From Ascarosepion bandense (Eukaryota; Mollusca; Cephalopoda; Sepiida; Sepiidae), in contig JBBBDQ010001614.1 of assembly GCA_037127315.1 (NCBI GenBank), forward strand, positions 885,501-949,500: DNA of 64,000 nucleotides, in the 5' to 3' direction. Made by a program: the position numbers and the translations under genes. Below are positions 10,036 to 21,139 of this stretch, in pieces (the first letter of the stretch is position 1; each line of letters opens with the position of its first letter). The notes beneath the pieces were generated by a model, which saw only the letters and a program-made list of their open reading frames with translations, did no database searches and had not been told where the DNA came from.

Positions 10036-10165
10036 TCAGTATTAATTTCCTTTTCATTTCCATCTTTTCCAAAACTTCGTCATTGCACACATGCTCGATC
10101 CATGATATCCGCAGCATCCTTCTGTAGAAGCACATTTCAGTTGCTTCAATTTTTTCCATTTATCT
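10036..10165 (-). pseudogene. Short LINE-B fragment
   Basis: The plus strand reads CAGTATTAATTTCCTTTTCA, CATGCTCGATCCATGATATC and CAGCATCCTTCTGTAGAAGC, the reverse of the LINE-B segment encoding RRMLRISWIEHV. It is about 130 bp with no ends. Confidence 0.8.
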
Positions 10166-10734
10166 AGAATAAGAGGTTAAAATTCGAGATAATAATTCCC
10201 AATTTTAGATAAAATATTAAAAGTAATGAAGCCAGAGATTATAAAAAATCAAGTGTAAATCTAGCAAAAAAAGAGAAAATGATCAACCAACTACGAAGAA
10301 AATGCACTCGGTTAAAAACATGAATGAAACAATAGAAAATATGAGAAAAGAGGTAAATCTTAGAAACCAAATAATTCTATAGGGAAATGGGGAAAATAAT
10401 GAAAACTATAAAAAAATCAGCATCTATGAAATTTATGAAAACTATAAAAAAATTTATGAAAACTATAAAAAATCAGAATGAAGAGAAATCTGGAATAATG
10501 TGTGGAAATAAAGAGAATTATAAAAAGGACACAGAGTGGATTAAAAATTCCAAACAGAATTTCAACAGAAAAATGAACGGAACAATTTAAAAATAAAGTA
10601 GGTACAACAAAATAATAATTTTCTGGTAAAATTTATCTGCATTCCTACACAAACCCTTGATGCCATCAACGATTCCAAAGAAATGCCAAGAATGGTTGAC
10701 ATTACAGATTTAATCCCCAAAACTGATGACACGG
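10166..10734. other. A-rich intergenic sequence
   Basis: A-rich plus strand with a small internal repeat of TATGAAAACTATAAAAAA around 10395-10475. The 67-codon ORF here is lysine-rich low complexity and not credible as a gene. Confidence 0.6.
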
Positions 10735-12020
10735 CTATGCTTTTCTACATTCATCTTCTTCTATGTTATATTTAGGAGAAAGCAATCATGGCTCTCCACA
10801 ATTTCCTGTCCTTTGTAGCTCTTAATAAATTTTGACTCTTTGTTATCTCTTCTAAATGTTTTGGTATCTAGTTAATGATTCTACTTCTATGTGCCATGTC
10901 CCTTAGGTACTTAGGCAATCATGGCCCTCCACAATTTCTTGTTCTTTTTTAGCTCTTAATAAATTTTGTCTTTTTGTTATCTCTTCTGAACCTTGTTTTT
11001 TCTATCCATTTAATCGAGCTCATTCTTCTTCTATGTACCTTGTCCCTTAGGGATGAAGGCAATCATGGCTCTCCACAATTTCCTGTCCTTTGCCACTCTT
11101 AATCAATTTTGTCTTTTTGTTATCTCTTCTAAACCTTGTTTTTTCTATCCATTTAATCGAGCTCATTCTTCTTCTATGTACCTTGTCCCTTAGGGATGAA
11201 GGCAATCATGGCTCTCCACAATTTCCTGTCCTTTGCCACTCTTAATAAATTTTGTCTTTTTGTTATCTCTTCTGAACCTTGTTTTTTCTATCCATTTAAT
11301 CGAGCTCATTCTTCTTCTATGTACCTTGTCCCTTAGGGATGAAGGCAATCATGGCTCTCCACAATTTCCTGTCCTTTGCCACTCTTAATCAATTTTGTCT
11401 TTTTGTTATCTCTTCTAAACCTTGTTTTTTCTATCCATTTAATCGAGCTCATTCTTCTTCTATGTACCTTGTCCCTTAGGGATGAAGGCAATCATGGCTC
11501 TCCACAATTTCCTGTCCTTTGCCACTCTTAATCAATTTTGTCTTTTTGTTATCTCTTCTGAACCTTGTTTTTTCTATCCATTTAATCGAGCTCATTCTTC
11601 TTCTATGTACCTTGTCCCTTAGGGATGAAGGCAATCATGGCTCTCCACAATTTCCTGTCCTTTGCCACTCTTAATCAATTTTGTCTTTTTGTTATCTCTT
11701 CTAAACCTTGTTTTTTCTATCCATTTAATCGAGCTCATTCTTCTTCCATGTACCTCGTCCCTTAGGGATGAAGGCAATCATGGCTCTCCACAATTTCTTG
11801 TTCTTTTTTAGCTCTTAATCAATTTTGTTATCTCTTGTAAACTTTGTTTTGCACTCTATTTACTCAAACTCATTTTTCTTCTTCAATGTGCAGTGTTTCT
11901 TAGGGTTATGGCTCTCCACAATTTCCTGTTCTTTGTAGCTTTTAAAAAATTTTGTCTTTTTGTTAAATCTTCTAAACCTTGTTTTTTCTATCCATTTATT
12001 TGAGCTCGTTCTTCTTCCAA
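10735..12020. repeat. 143-bp tandem array derived from the LINE-B 3' end
   Basis: The marker ATGGCTCTCC appears at 11065, 11208, 11351, 11494, 11637 and 11780, an exact 143-bp period. More divergent units have the marker at 10788, 10921 and 11908. Each unit contains CATTCTTCTTCTATGTACC, TTGTCCCTTAGGGATGAAGG and AATCATGGCTCTCCACAATT. This is the reversed LINE-B 3' terminal sequence (TTCTTCTATGTGCCATGTCC, TTCAGGACATAGGCGATCAT). About nine units, six nearly identical. No ORF crosses it. Confidence 0.9.
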
Positions 12021-12169
12021 CACATGAGCAGTGGAATGAGTCTACCCTTGTGGACTAAACAGAGGTTTCACTTCAGACTTCCACTCAATATACACTTGGT
12101 GAAGGTTGCAAGGCACAACAACCAAAATAGGATGATAACAACAATAAAAATGAGGACAAAAATCTGAAT

Positions 12170-12663
12170 GGCAAAATTCGAACAATGTTCCATAATGTAA
12201 TCGATCCTGATTTGGCATTATGACTTCAGTCACATTTTCACCAATTTAACATGGCTTCCCTCTGTCTTTTCTACAAATATTTTCATGGCAACAGCTATAA
12301 CAAGGTTTTTTCCTGATGCTCCAGATATAAGAATTTAAGCATGTTACTAGATTGGCATTTAGGTTCCATCTTTTTAGCAGTGAAATAGTTAAATATAGAA
12401 ACCATTTCTACTTCAGCAGTTTATTTTCTTTCTTTTCCAACCAGTGGGACTTTCTTCTATTTACTTACTTCCCTGCAGTCTTCAAAAATTTAAATTCCAT
12501 GCTAATCACCGTCACCTATCTTCTTGAATCCCATTCATTTTTTGTCCTGTCTTCAAGCCTCTCTAGAGTAAGTTTTTTTCTTTCACTTTCACTCCATGTC
12601 ATCTGCTGCATACTAGTGGCATTCCCACCTTGATTGGGGTGAAATGATTAAATAAATTTAAAT
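12170..12663 (+). pseudogene. LINE-A 3' fragment, decayed
   Basis: NVIDPDLAL at about 12195 and MASLCLFYKYFHG at 12250 are readable, then SSLFSFFSNQWDFLL corresponding to the SFFS...LWNSL motif. The 3' end reads TTGATTGGGGTGAAATGATT followed by AAATAAATT, the LINE-A tail. Stops and frameshifts throughout. Confidence 0.78.
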
Positions 12664-12699
12664 GCAACATCAATCGCCATCTTATATCTTATTGAATTG

Positions 12700-13145
12700 T
12701 CTTGTTTCTTAATACTTTACTCAACTTCTGTAATGCTTCCTTTGCCATGCCAATTCGCCTTCAGATCTCAGTGTTGCACTTTCTGTCTTCTGTTATAACA
12801 CTTCCCAGGTATTTAAATTTTTGTACCTGCTTGATTTTAGTATCCTCGGCCTCTATTTGGCCTATTGGTCTGCTCCTTTTGTGGATGATCACACATTCGA
12901 TTTTCTTGCAGTTTGTTTGTAGTCCTTTCTGGTTACTTTCTTCAGCTACCTTCTGTAAGAGGTGTTGTAGTTTCCTTTCTGTGTCTGCTATCAGCACTGT
13001 ATCATCTGTGTTCCTTAGATTGTTTAAATTGTAGCCTCCAATGACGAATCCAGGCATAACTTCTAGAGTCCTCAAAATATTCTCGCTATACAAGTTGAAC
13101 AAATCCAATGAAAAGACACATCCTTGTCTTAAGGCTCACCAATTT
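12700..13145 (-). pseudogene. LINE-B reverse-transcriptase fragment
   Basis: The minus strand (from 13108) encodes MDLFNLYSENILRTLEVMPG, GGYNLNNLRNTDDTVLIAD, ERKLQHLLQKVAEESNQKGL and KFKYLGSVITEDRKCNTEI. The NTDD box corresponds to the catalytic (Y/F)xDD of reverse transcriptase, with Asn in place of Tyr. LFNLYSE before it and KYLGS after it are in the order seen in RTE/BovB-like elements. The fragment then continues (frame-shifted) into RRIGMAKEALQKLSKVL. The 5' end is truncated. Confidence 0.87.
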
Positions 13146-13935
13146 CTCATTTTGAGTAAATATCCACTGCACCACAAAACACATTTGGCCATAAACATTT
13201 ATTCCTTTCTTAATAGTATGTCTGATAGTTCTGAGAAAGTAATACTGGCCTCTAATGAGTTGCTAACCGAGACAAGAAATGGCTTGTAAATTTTAACACT
13301 CCCAAAATGAAACTATTATATTTTAATCATTATAGAAAACATTTATTACTTTCCAACAGTATGGCTGATGCTAACCTCCAAGATAGCACATTATTGTGCT
13401 CTCTTGGCAGAAAAGCTACATTCCTTAGTTTCATCAACCTTCACAGTTAGGACCCATATTCAGGGTCACATCATCCTCATTCCCTTTGTATTCTACTGGT
13501 AAAAATGAAATTCCACCCTGACATTTTTTTCTGAGAAATGCTACTTTGACTTTCCAAGTCTAGGGTCCCTTTATATATGCCACTTATTTTACACTTATTC
13601 CCTCCTTTTATATAGAGAAATTTTATTACCTTCCATCAGTATGAATGACGTTAGTCTCCTAAAAAGCATCACACTGCACCTCCTTGGCCTTGCTCTGCCA
13701 ACCGATCTCAAATTTAAATGTACATTCAATAGTCATCTCCTATCAGACTAACCTGCATCCTCTCTCTCATGCTCCTTTTTCCATCCACTTTACTCTCAGC
13801 AGTATTCTCATCCTTCTCCTACCCTCTTCCTGACACCCCCTATAACCTGTCACTCTTTCTCATAACTTACCTCTTATGTAACCACCTGCTCAACAGTGGC
13901 AGGAAAATGTGTTGCTTGGGGTGATACGATTATTA
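13146..13935 (+). pseudogene. LINE-A fragment, strongly decayed
   Basis: Short readable pieces (AKSLNMADANLQ, SSPIRLTCILS) and the 3' end match LINE-A, including CAACAGTGGCAGGAAAATGT then GCTTGGGGTGATACGATTAT and an A run at 13921-13944. The upstream part seems to cover the post-catalytic region (WLVNFNxxKxK) but every frame is broken. Confidence 0.68.
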
Positions 13936-13961
13936 AAAAAAAAATTCTATACTATTAAAAT

Positions 13962-14034
13962 GTGGATATAAAGTGGGGGATCAATTCTACGTTACAATCA
14001 ATGTATAAACTGATCCCTCACTTTATGGCCACAG
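13962..14034. mobile_element. ~71-bp foldback element, copy a
   Basis: The left end GTGGATATAAAGTGGGGGAT and right end GATCCCTCACTTTATGGCCAC are inverted repeats of about 22-28 bp around a ~25-base AT-rich middle. Seven relatives occur (14188, 15399, 29021, 37395, 38058, 40130 and a partial near 56615). It has no coding capacity. Confidence 0.83.
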
Positions 14035-14035
14035 T

Positions 14036-14375
14036 CTTCCTTTTCTTAACCACTTCCTGACACCCTATATAAACTGTCACTCTTTCTCATAACTTTTCTT
14101 TTATGTAACCACCTGCAAAACAGTGGCAGTAAAATACCTTGCTTAGGGTGATATGATTATAAAAATGTATTTCTATACTAATATAATGTGGATATAAAGT
14201 AGGGGATCAGTTCTACATTGCAGTCAATATATAAACTGGTCCCTCACTTTATGGCCACAATCATTCTTTTCTTAACCACTTCCTGACACCTCTTATAACC
14301 TGTCATAACTTTCCTTCTATGTAACCCCCTGCAAAATAGTGGCAGTAAAATGCTTGCTTGGGGCGATATGATTAT
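14036..14375 (+). repeat. Tandem repeats of LINE-A tail plus foldback element
   Basis: The block CTTAACCACTTCCTGACACC, then GTAACCACCTGCAAAACAGT, then the tail CTTGCTTAGGGTGATATGAT, then foldback copy b (14188-14260), is a repeat of the preceding 13800-14034 block. CTTAACCACTTCCTGACACC recurs 228 bp later. A third partial tail ends at about 14375. So a LINE-A tail with an inserted foldback element has been tandemly duplicated. Confidence 0.8.
14188..14260. mobile_element. ~71-bp foldback element, copy b
   Basis: GTGGATATAAAGTAGGGGATCA at the left and TGGTCCCTCACTTTATGGCCAC at the right are inverted. The 71-bp length matches copy a exactly. Confidence 0.82.
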
Positions 14376-14394
14376 AAAAAAAATATTCCTCAAC

Positions 14395-14905
14395 AAAATC
14401 TAAATGAGGATCTGCTAAATAATCGATCCTGACTTAGCTCATTTTCAGTTTCTTTTTCACTAATGTGATGTGGCTTCCCTCTGTCTTTTCTATAAATAAT
14501 TTCATGGCTTCTGCATTGACAAGCTTTTTTTACTAGTGCCCTGACCACATGTATTTACTCATGCTAATAGATTGCCATCAATGTCCTACCTTTTTATCAT
14601 TAAAATAGTCAGATGTAAGTATCACTTCTACTCTAACAGTTTCTTTTCTCTCACTTCCCATCTATGCAATTCACTTCTGTATACTTGCTTCCCTGATAGG
14701 TACAATCTCCAAAAGTTTAAGTGCAAAATCAATTGCCATCTTTTACCTCCCTAAATCTCATTCCCCTCCCTCATCAATCTCCTTGATTCTCACTCTTCTC
14801 GTATCCTTTCCTCAGAATTACCTGTACCCTGTTTTTCTTTCACTGTAACCCACTGTACACCAGAGGCAATCCTGCCTTGCTTGTGGGTGAAATGATTATA
14901 AAAAA
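14395..14905 (+). pseudogene. LINE-A 3' fragment
   Basis: From 14572 the frame reads MPSMSYLFIIKIVRCKYHFY, SNSFFSLTSHLCNSLLYTCF and FKCKINCHLLPP before a stop. This matches the LINE-A C-terminus. The 3' end TTGCTTGTGGGTGAAATGAT then TATAAAAAA is at 14879-14905. Confidence 0.85.
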
Positions 14906-15200
14906 CACAAAAAACAAACATCCCTACAACATTACTCAGCAACACGCTACATTGAGTGACTCTTTGATCTTGTATTAGGTGAACCTCTATTAAGAAGAAA
15001 TGCACCCTACCAATGCAGATGCACACTGACTATTTCAGGCTAAGATAGATGGAAATAGAAAAGTTCAAACTTGAAATTAGATACAAAACTAAAATGAAAT
15101 GTCTTTAAATATATTTCTTGAATTGACCAATGATTGGATGCTTATTTACAAGCAAAAAGTTCCATTCAATTAAGTGGAAAAGAGGTCAATAATAATATAA

Positions 15201-15390
15201 TCAGTCAGTTAAGTGCCATATATGATACACGCTTGGGCGATCATGTCTCAAAAGAGACATGACTGACTGGGCAGAAGATTATTCCGCAGTAGGTTGCCAT
15301 TGTTTTTTGCAGTAGACTGGTTGCCAGCCAAGGCTATAGAACCCAATCTGTCCTGTTATTTGACTTATAGTAGAGGGGGAATAGATGTAT
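15201..15390 (-). mobile_element. SINE-1, 3' half
   Basis: It has the SINE-1 3' half: on the plus strand TCAGTCAGTTAAGTGCCATA, CACGCTTGGGCGATCATGTC, GACTGGGCAGAAGATTATTC, and a truncated body ending near AATAGATGTAT. The tRNA-like head is missing. A foldback element follows immediately. Confidence 0.83.
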
Positions 15391-15398
15391 TATATTAA

Positions 15399-15470
15399 GT
15401 AGTCATTAGTGGGGGATCAGTTTATTACTTAATAACAATAGAAAACTGATCCCCCACTTTATGACCAGTA
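15399..15470. mobile_element. ~70-bp foldback element, copy c
   Basis: TAGTGGGGGATCAGTTT at the left and AAACTGATCCCCCACTTTAT at the right form a near-perfect inverted repeat around TATTACTTAATAACAATAG. It is one of the best-preserved copies. Confidence 0.85.
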
Positions 15471-15500
15471 CAAATTTAATTATGTTTCCAACTATTATAT

Positions 15501-15812
15501 TCAGTCAATCAGTTAAGTGCCATACTTGATACACGCTTGGGCGATCATGTCTCGAAAGAGATATGACTGACTGGGCAGAAGATTATCCCGCAGTAGGTTG
15601 CCATTGTTTTTTGCAGTAGACTGGTTGCCGACCAAGGCTATAGAACCCAATCTGTCCTGCTATTTAAGCCATAACTGGAAGGAAGAGACGGATTAATACC
15701 TTTCCCAAGGGTATTTGCGCGTAAGTGAATGCAATGAATTCAGCTGGAATTTGAACTCGGCTCCCCGATTTCTCGTTCCGAGCCAATATCCACTGCACCA
15801 CAACGCACATCC
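15501..15812 (-). mobile_element. SINE-1, full length
   Basis: About 310 bp with all SINE-1 blocks. On the minus strand: ATGTGCGTTGTGGTGCAGTG (box A), GAGTTCAAATTCCAGCTGAA (which replaces the usual TTCGAATTCC box B), TTGGGAAAGGTATTAATCC and GTCTCTTTCGAGACATGATC-like 3' half, ending GATTGACTGA. Confidence 0.86.
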
Positions 15813-15829
15813 TTAGAATAGAATAGAAT

Positions 15830-18095
15830 AATATAATACTAAAACAAAACAGGAATTATGAAATAAAAAGAAGGAGTGAAATAAAAGGAAAGAATGTAAT
15901 GTAAGGAAACATGAAAGAAAGAAAAAGTGTAAAATAAGAAAGAAAAAAAGATGGAAATTAAAAATAGAAAAAGAATGAGTTAAAAAAAAGGAAAGATTAA
16001 AAAAAGAAGGAAATGAAAAGAAAGATGGAAATTAAAAAAAAGATAGAAAAAAAGGAAATGAAAAAGAAATCATGAAATAAAAAAATGGAAAAAAATAAAA
16101 AAATAATAAAATAAAAAAGATATAAATAAAAATAATTAGAATAAAAAGTGTAAAACAAAAAAACAATAGAAAAAAGAAAAAAGGAAAAATGAAAAAGAAA
16201 AGAAAACGGAAATAAAAAAGTAAAATAAAAAAGAAATTTTAAAAATAAAAAATAAGTGGAATTTAAAAGTGTAAAATCCTAAAAGGGGAGCGAAAATAAA
16301 AAAAATTGGCAAAGAAAAGAAAAATAGAAATAAAAAAGTAAAATGAAAAAATAAAAAGAAAGAGTCAAGTGGAGGTCCATGATCACCTACGTCCTGAAGA
16401 GACAAGGCATATGAAGAAGTAGAAATCTGAAATGGAAAAATCATAAAATGAAAATGGAAGGGGGGAAATAAAATGGAGTCAAATAAAAAGAAAAAATGAA
16501 AAAGTGATATGAAACATTAATGGAAAGGAAGAATAGAGACTGAAAAGGAAAAAGAATCATTTCAAAGAAAAAAGTGAGACGAATTAAAAAATATTTATAT
16601 CACTGAGAAAGATTGATCAAATGAAGAAAAATGAAGAAAAATGAAAGAAGAAAATATAATACACAGAAAGAGAATGTTAAAAGAAACAAAAAAGAGCAAT
16701 ATAAAGAAAGAAAAATTGAATAAAATGCAATAATAAAACAAGAAAAACTATGAAGCAAAGAAAGGATTAATAAAATAAAATAAAAAAATAATTAAAAATT
16801 GAATAAAAAAGAAAAATACGACAAGAAAATGTATGAAAGAAAGAAAGGAAAAATAAAAATAAAATAAAAAGGAATAAGTAAGAATTGAATAAAAAGGAAT
16901 AGTAAAACTAGAAAAAATATGAGGGAAAGAAAGGATTATTAAAAAAAAGAAAAAGAAAAAATTAAAAATTGAATAAACAGCAATAAGAAAACAAGAAAAT
17001 ATATGAAGGAAAAAATGAATAATTAAAAATAAAATAAATAGAAAAAATAAAAAATTGAATAAAAAGCAATAATAAAACAAGAAAATGTATGAAGGAAATA
17101 ACAAATTAATAAAATAGAATGAAAAAAGTTATAAAAAATTGAATAAAAAGGAATAATAAAACAAGAAAAACTATGAAGGAAAAAATGAATAATTAAAAAT
17201 AAAATAAATAGAAAAAATAAAAAATTGAATAAAAAGCAATAATAAAACAAGAAAATGTATGAAGGAAATAACAAATTAATAAAATAGAATGAAAAAAGTT
17301 ATAAAAAAATTGAATAAAAAGGAATAATAAAACAAGAAAAACTATGAAGGAAAAAATGAATAATTAAAAATAAAATAAATAGAAAAAATAAAAAATTGAA
17401 TAAAAAGCAATAATAAAACAAGAAAATGTATGAAGGAAATAACAAATTAATAAAATAGAATGAAAAAAGTTATAAAAAAATTGAATAAAAAGGAATAATA
17501 AAACAAGAAAAACTATGAAGGAAAAAATGAATAATTAAAAATAAAATAAATAGAAAACATAAAAAATTGAATAAAAAGCAATAATAAAACAAGAAAATGT
17601 ATGAAGGAAATAACAAATTAATAAAATAGAATGAAAAAAGTTATAAAAAATTGAATAAAAAGGAATAATAAAACAAGAAAAACTATGAAGGAAAAAATGA
17701 ATAATTAAAAATAAAATAAATAGAAAAAATAAAAAATTGAATAAAAAGCAATAATAAAACAAGAAAATGTATGAAGGAAATAACAAATTAATAAAATAGA
17801 ATGAAAAAGTTATAAAAAAATTGAATAAAAAGGAATAATAAAACAAGAAAAACTATGAAGGAAAAAATGAATAATTAAAAATAAAATAAATAGAAAAAAT
17901 AAAAAATTGAATAAAAAGCAATAATAAAACAAGAAAATGTATGAAGGAAAGAAATGAAAATAAATATAAAATAAATAAAAATAATTAAAAATTGAATAAA
18001 AAGGAAGAATAAAACAAATGAAAAATAAATAAATGAATAATGAAAGAGAAAAAATATATTAAATTGATAGAATAATGCAGAAGAATGAAACCATG
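15830..18095. repeat. Purine-rich low-complexity tract
   Basis: The plus strand is almost entirely A with some G and T (AAAAGAAAG, AAATAAAAAG). All minus-strand ORFs here are Phe/Leu/Ser/Ile-rich shadows of this composition. A LINE-B tail remnant (TCCATGATCACCTACGTCC, TGAAGAGACAAGGCATATGA) lies at 16373-16413. The right-hand part carries the tandem repeat described next. Confidence 0.85.
17010..17960. repeat. ~170-bp tandem repeat in the purine-rich tract
   Basis: GAAAATGTATGAAGGAAATA starts at 17081, 17251, 17422, 17593, 17763 and (variant) 17933. The spacing is 170 or 171 bp, so there are six units with high identity. The unit is A-rich with two related half-units (AAAAAGCAATAATAAAACAA and AAAAGGAATAATAAAACAAG), which suggests an older ~85-bp repeat that later amplified as a dimer. 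Confidence 0.9.
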
Positions 18096-18309
18096 AATTT
18101 TTTTTTTTAAGTGTTTCACCCCGAGCAAGGCATTTCACTGCCACTATTGCACAGGGGGCTACACAGAGTGGAGAAAGGATGGTTAGATATAGGAAATGTC
18201 AGAAGGAGGGTGATAGGCGGGTAAGGATACCGAGAATGAGGGTTGGGTAGATGTTGCGAGTGTTGGGAAAATATGTGCATGTTAGTGTGATAGAAGGTGT
18301 CTATTGACC

Positions 18310-18705
18310 CTACATTTAAACACCTGGAGATTGTAGCTGTCAGGAAAAGCAGACACGTGGAAGGGAATTCCACAGGTGGGAAGTGTGAGAAAAGAAGCTG
18401 TTGGAGTAGAAATTATGGTTACATCTTATCTGTTTAACTGTAAAAGGGTGGGACCTAGTTGCAAATCTAGTATCTCATGTAAATTCGTACTTAGGCGGGA
18501 CCAATGATCTAAGTTCATTGGAGCAGAAGCCATGAAAGTGCTTGTAGAAGAGGCACAGGGAAGCCACATCACGCTGGTGAGAGAGTGGTTGCAGCCAGTC
18601 TGCCAAGTCAGTATCAACCACGTCACAGATTCTCCGTTGTATTTTGTCAAGAAGCTCAAGGAGAGTGGCAGGGGCACTTGACCAGATGTTTGCAGCAGTA
18701 TTCAA
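18310..18705 (-). pseudogene. LINE-A C-terminal domain (of the long copy)
   Basis: From 18705 the minus strand reads NTAANIWSSAPATLLELLDK, IQRRICDVVDTDLADWLQPL, SLCLFYKHFHGFCSNELRSL and VPPKYEF before a stop. The frame then shifts to LDLQLGPTLLQLN-type shadow sequence, while the true continuation (SHPFTVKxI, SFFSHTSHLWNSL) is in another frame. It overlaps the RT frame end by about 50 bases because of a frameshift near 18680. Function in LINE-A is unknown; it lies where other jockey-like LINEs carry the C-terminal zinc-knuckle region, but no zinc ligands are clear. Confidence 0.8.
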
Positions 18706-19640
18706 TACATGGGTGGATGGTAGATTTATATATGTGCAGGATAGATTCAGGTGGGAAAAACTTCCAGGCCCTGCACAGAGAGCCGACTTTCATAGCGGCT
18801 GATTTGGCAATGGATTCGATATAGTCATTCCATTTGAGGTTCGCCGAGAGTGTAAGGCCAAGGAAGTGTAGTGTCTTACTCTCTGGGAGGCAAGCCTGTC
18901 TCATGCTAATGGGAGGTAGATGCGATTGTCTATGGTGGTTAGATGATAACAGCTTCGTTTTAGAAACATTGAAATTTACTAGCCATTTCCTACCCCAGGC
19001 CACTACTGATTGGAGGTCCTTTTCAAGCTTGGCAGCCAGGTTCACTTTGTCGCCCACACCGGGTTTTTGATCGAGGTGAGAGTAGATTGTGGTGTCATCA
19101 GTGTACATGCCTACTTGGGATCTAATGGCGTTGGGGAGATCATTAATGTATATCAGAAAGAGCGTGAGACCTAGGATAGAACCTTGAGGGACACCCGTGT
19201 TCGTATGGTAGTTTTGGGAGGCATGCCCATTTAATACTACCTTCAATGTGCGGTTAGAAAGGAATGACTGGATGAGGTCAAACAGGTGTCCAGTTATACT
19301 GTAGCTCTGCAGTTTGCATAAAAGGCCAGCGTGCCAGACCCTGTCGAACACTTTGGAGATATCTAAAGCAACGGTTCGGGCTTTGCCATTCTTGTCAAGA
19401 GCCTGGTATATGTACTCAGTAATGGTCGTTAGCATATCAGCAGTAGACCTGGTGAAGTGAAAACCGTACTGTTTGTCTGAGAGAAGCCTGTGGGCCGTGA
19501 GATGCTGACTCACCTTGGCGTTGATAATGGCTTCGAAAACTTTGCCGAAGATCAGAAGAAGACTAATAGGACGGTAATTGGCGGGGTCTGAGGGTTCGCC
19601 AGAATTCTTAAATATAGGAACTACACGGGAGGAAATCTAA
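18656..19640 (-). pseudogene. LINE-A reverse transcriptase domain
   Basis: The open frame starts near 19637 (VVPIFKNSG, ANYRPIS) and runs to a stop at 18656. Counting from the codon at 19513 the key motifs are ALDISKVFD at residues 49-57 (motif A Asp at 51, usually AFD), GVPQGS at 107-112, and MYTDD at 136-140 (catalytic YxDD with Thr instead of the usual Ala). They are followed by WGRKWLVNFNVSKTK and FLGLTLSANLKWNDYI. Both catalytic aspartates are kept. An in-frame stop upstream (FPDC then stop) and the downstream frameshift break it from the rest of the polyprotein. Confidence 0.9.
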
Positions 19641-19784
19641 CAGTCAGGAAAACAGGAAGCAGATAGACAGAGCTTATAGAGTTTAGAGAGGACAGAGGAG
19701 AGATCTGTGGCACATTTCTTCAGGACTATGATTGGCATTCCGTCCCTGCTGCTCGCTTTGTGAGGGTCAAGTTTTGAGATTATC

Positions 19785-20045
19785 TTAGAGGTCAGTAATG
19801 TGGACGTTATTTAGTTGAGCCTTAGTTCTGGGCAGGAAGTCAGGTGTAGGTACTCCTAACGAATCCAGTGTCGAATTGGTGGAGAATCTACGGGCAAAGC
19901 ATTCAGCCTTGTCCACTGGGGAGATGAGAACTTCAAATTCATTGATTAGTGGTGGTATTGAAGTCTTCCTCTTGTTGAGCACGCTTTTGCAGAGTCGCCA
20001 GTAATCTTTGGAGCCAAACTTAGAGGATGCTATGCGTTGCCTCAT
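19785..20045 (-). pseudogene. LINE-A linker between endonuclease and RT
   Basis: The frame MRQRIASSKFGSKDYWRLCK, SVLNKRKTSIPPL, VDKAECFARRFSTNSTLD corresponds to the pre-RT linker of jockey/CR1-type LINEs (the W-(R/K)-L and F...FxxNS(T) pattern). It ends in a frame break before the RT domain. Confidence 0.82.
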
Positions 20046-20348
20046 TCTGGTAGCAAATGCTCTCTTAGCTTCGTTCAGTACTTTTTTACACTTATTCCAT
20101 GCTGAGGCGAAAAGGCGCCTGTTTTGGTTTGACGAGCAGCTGCGATAGAGCTGGAAGAAATGGTTCCGGTGGGCAATGGTGGCCGAGCAAGCAGGTGAGA
20201 ACCAGGGGGATTAATTTGATTTTAGCTGGAATTTCCTGGTTGGGATAAAAGCATTGATGCCAGCCTTAATCCAAGAGGAGACCTCGGACGCACAGTCTTC
20301 AACAGGAAGACCGAAGACGTTGTTCCAGGGGACGTCACAGAGGAAGTC

Positions 20349-21090
20349 TCAGAATGAATCCCAGTCTGCTCTCTGGTAGCAGTATGATATTCTGCTGGTC
20401 TGGGTTTCTTGGGTAGAGTAAGATTGGATTGAGATGTTGACGGAAACTACGGCGTGGTCAGAGTTTCCAAGAGGGCAGAGCTGTCTGGTAGTGCAGGAGT
20501 CTGGAATAGAAGTAAAGCAGAGGTCTAGTAAAGAGTCCCTTCCATTAGGGTTATTAGAGAAACGTGTGGGGAAGTCCACCATTTGCATTAGAGCTTGGGT
20601 TATTGAAAAATACATGGTGCAGATCCCAGCAAGGTTGGTGACAGAGATTTCAAGCCACTTGGTGTAGTTGGGATTAAAATTGCCAAACACAAATATATGG
20701 GCAGATGGGTGAGAAGAAATGGACTTGTCAATTTTGATATAGATGCTATCAAGTACCGAACAGTCAGAGGAGGAGGGGGAATGGTAGAGGAAGAAGAGAC
20801 AGCTAACCGAGCTTAGAGGTGAGAGACGGAAGCACATGAAAGAATGGTCCAGGGATTCAAGAGATGTGACCCTGGCTAGAGGGAGTTATTCACTGACATA
20901 AACACCAAGCTCATGCATATGAACATTGGAGTCCTTCCTGAAGAGGGGAAGGTAACCAGGAATGAAAAGCTCTTAGGAGGGGATAGAAGGGTCAAGGTTA
21001 GTCTCTCATATAACTAAGATATTGGGTGAGTTAGATTGGAGGAATGATTCTACACTATTAAAGTTACTGCGGATACCTTGTATGTTTGTG
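20349..21090 (-). pseudogene. LINE-A APE-type endonuclease domain
   Basis: The N-terminus near 21090 reads NIQGIRSNFNSVESFLQSN, then SPNILVI and, after a stop, ETNLD. From 20837 the frame includes HIFVFGNFNPNYTKW, where APE nucleases have GDFN (here Asp changed to Asn), then MVDFPTRFSNNPNGRDSLLD, LDLCFTSIPDSC and PLGNSDHAVV. The NSDH motif with its catalytic His is intact. The D-to-N change and stops at about 20880-21000 make it inactive. It nicks target DNA in active relatives. Confidence 0.87.
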
Positions 21091-21139
21091 AAGGAAACGC
21101 AGATAGGTTTGGAATATAAAAAGAAGTATAGAACAGGTG

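Larger units (their letters stand above)
18098..21090 (-). mobile_element. LINE-A, longest copy (endonuclease + reverse transcriptase)
   Basis: A ~3-kb minus-strand LINE. Its 3' end is the poly-T run at 18098-18108 (poly-A on the minus strand) preceded by the LINE-A tail. Going upstream come the C-terminal domain (18310-18705), the reverse-transcriptase core (18656-19640), a linker (19785-20045) and an APE-type endonuclease (20349-21090). Domain order and the GVPQGS and FLIYINDLP motifs point to the jockey/CR1 group. Stops and frameshifts split the polyprotein, so it cannot be autonomous now. The 5' end is where NIQGIRSNFN (start of the endonuclease) fades out. Any ORF1 is missing. Confidence 0.9.

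Noticed and set aside
12352..13034. Plus-strand ORFs opposite LINE-B near 12.7-13.0 kb
   Set aside because: The minus strand carries the recognisable RT frame (LFNLYSE, NTDD, KYLGS); the plus ORF is its antisense.
15830..18095. Several 80-118-codon minus-strand ORFs rich in Phe, Leu, Ser, Ile
   Set aside because: They follow directly from the A-rich plus strand and shift in and out of frame with the repeat. No signal of codon constraint.
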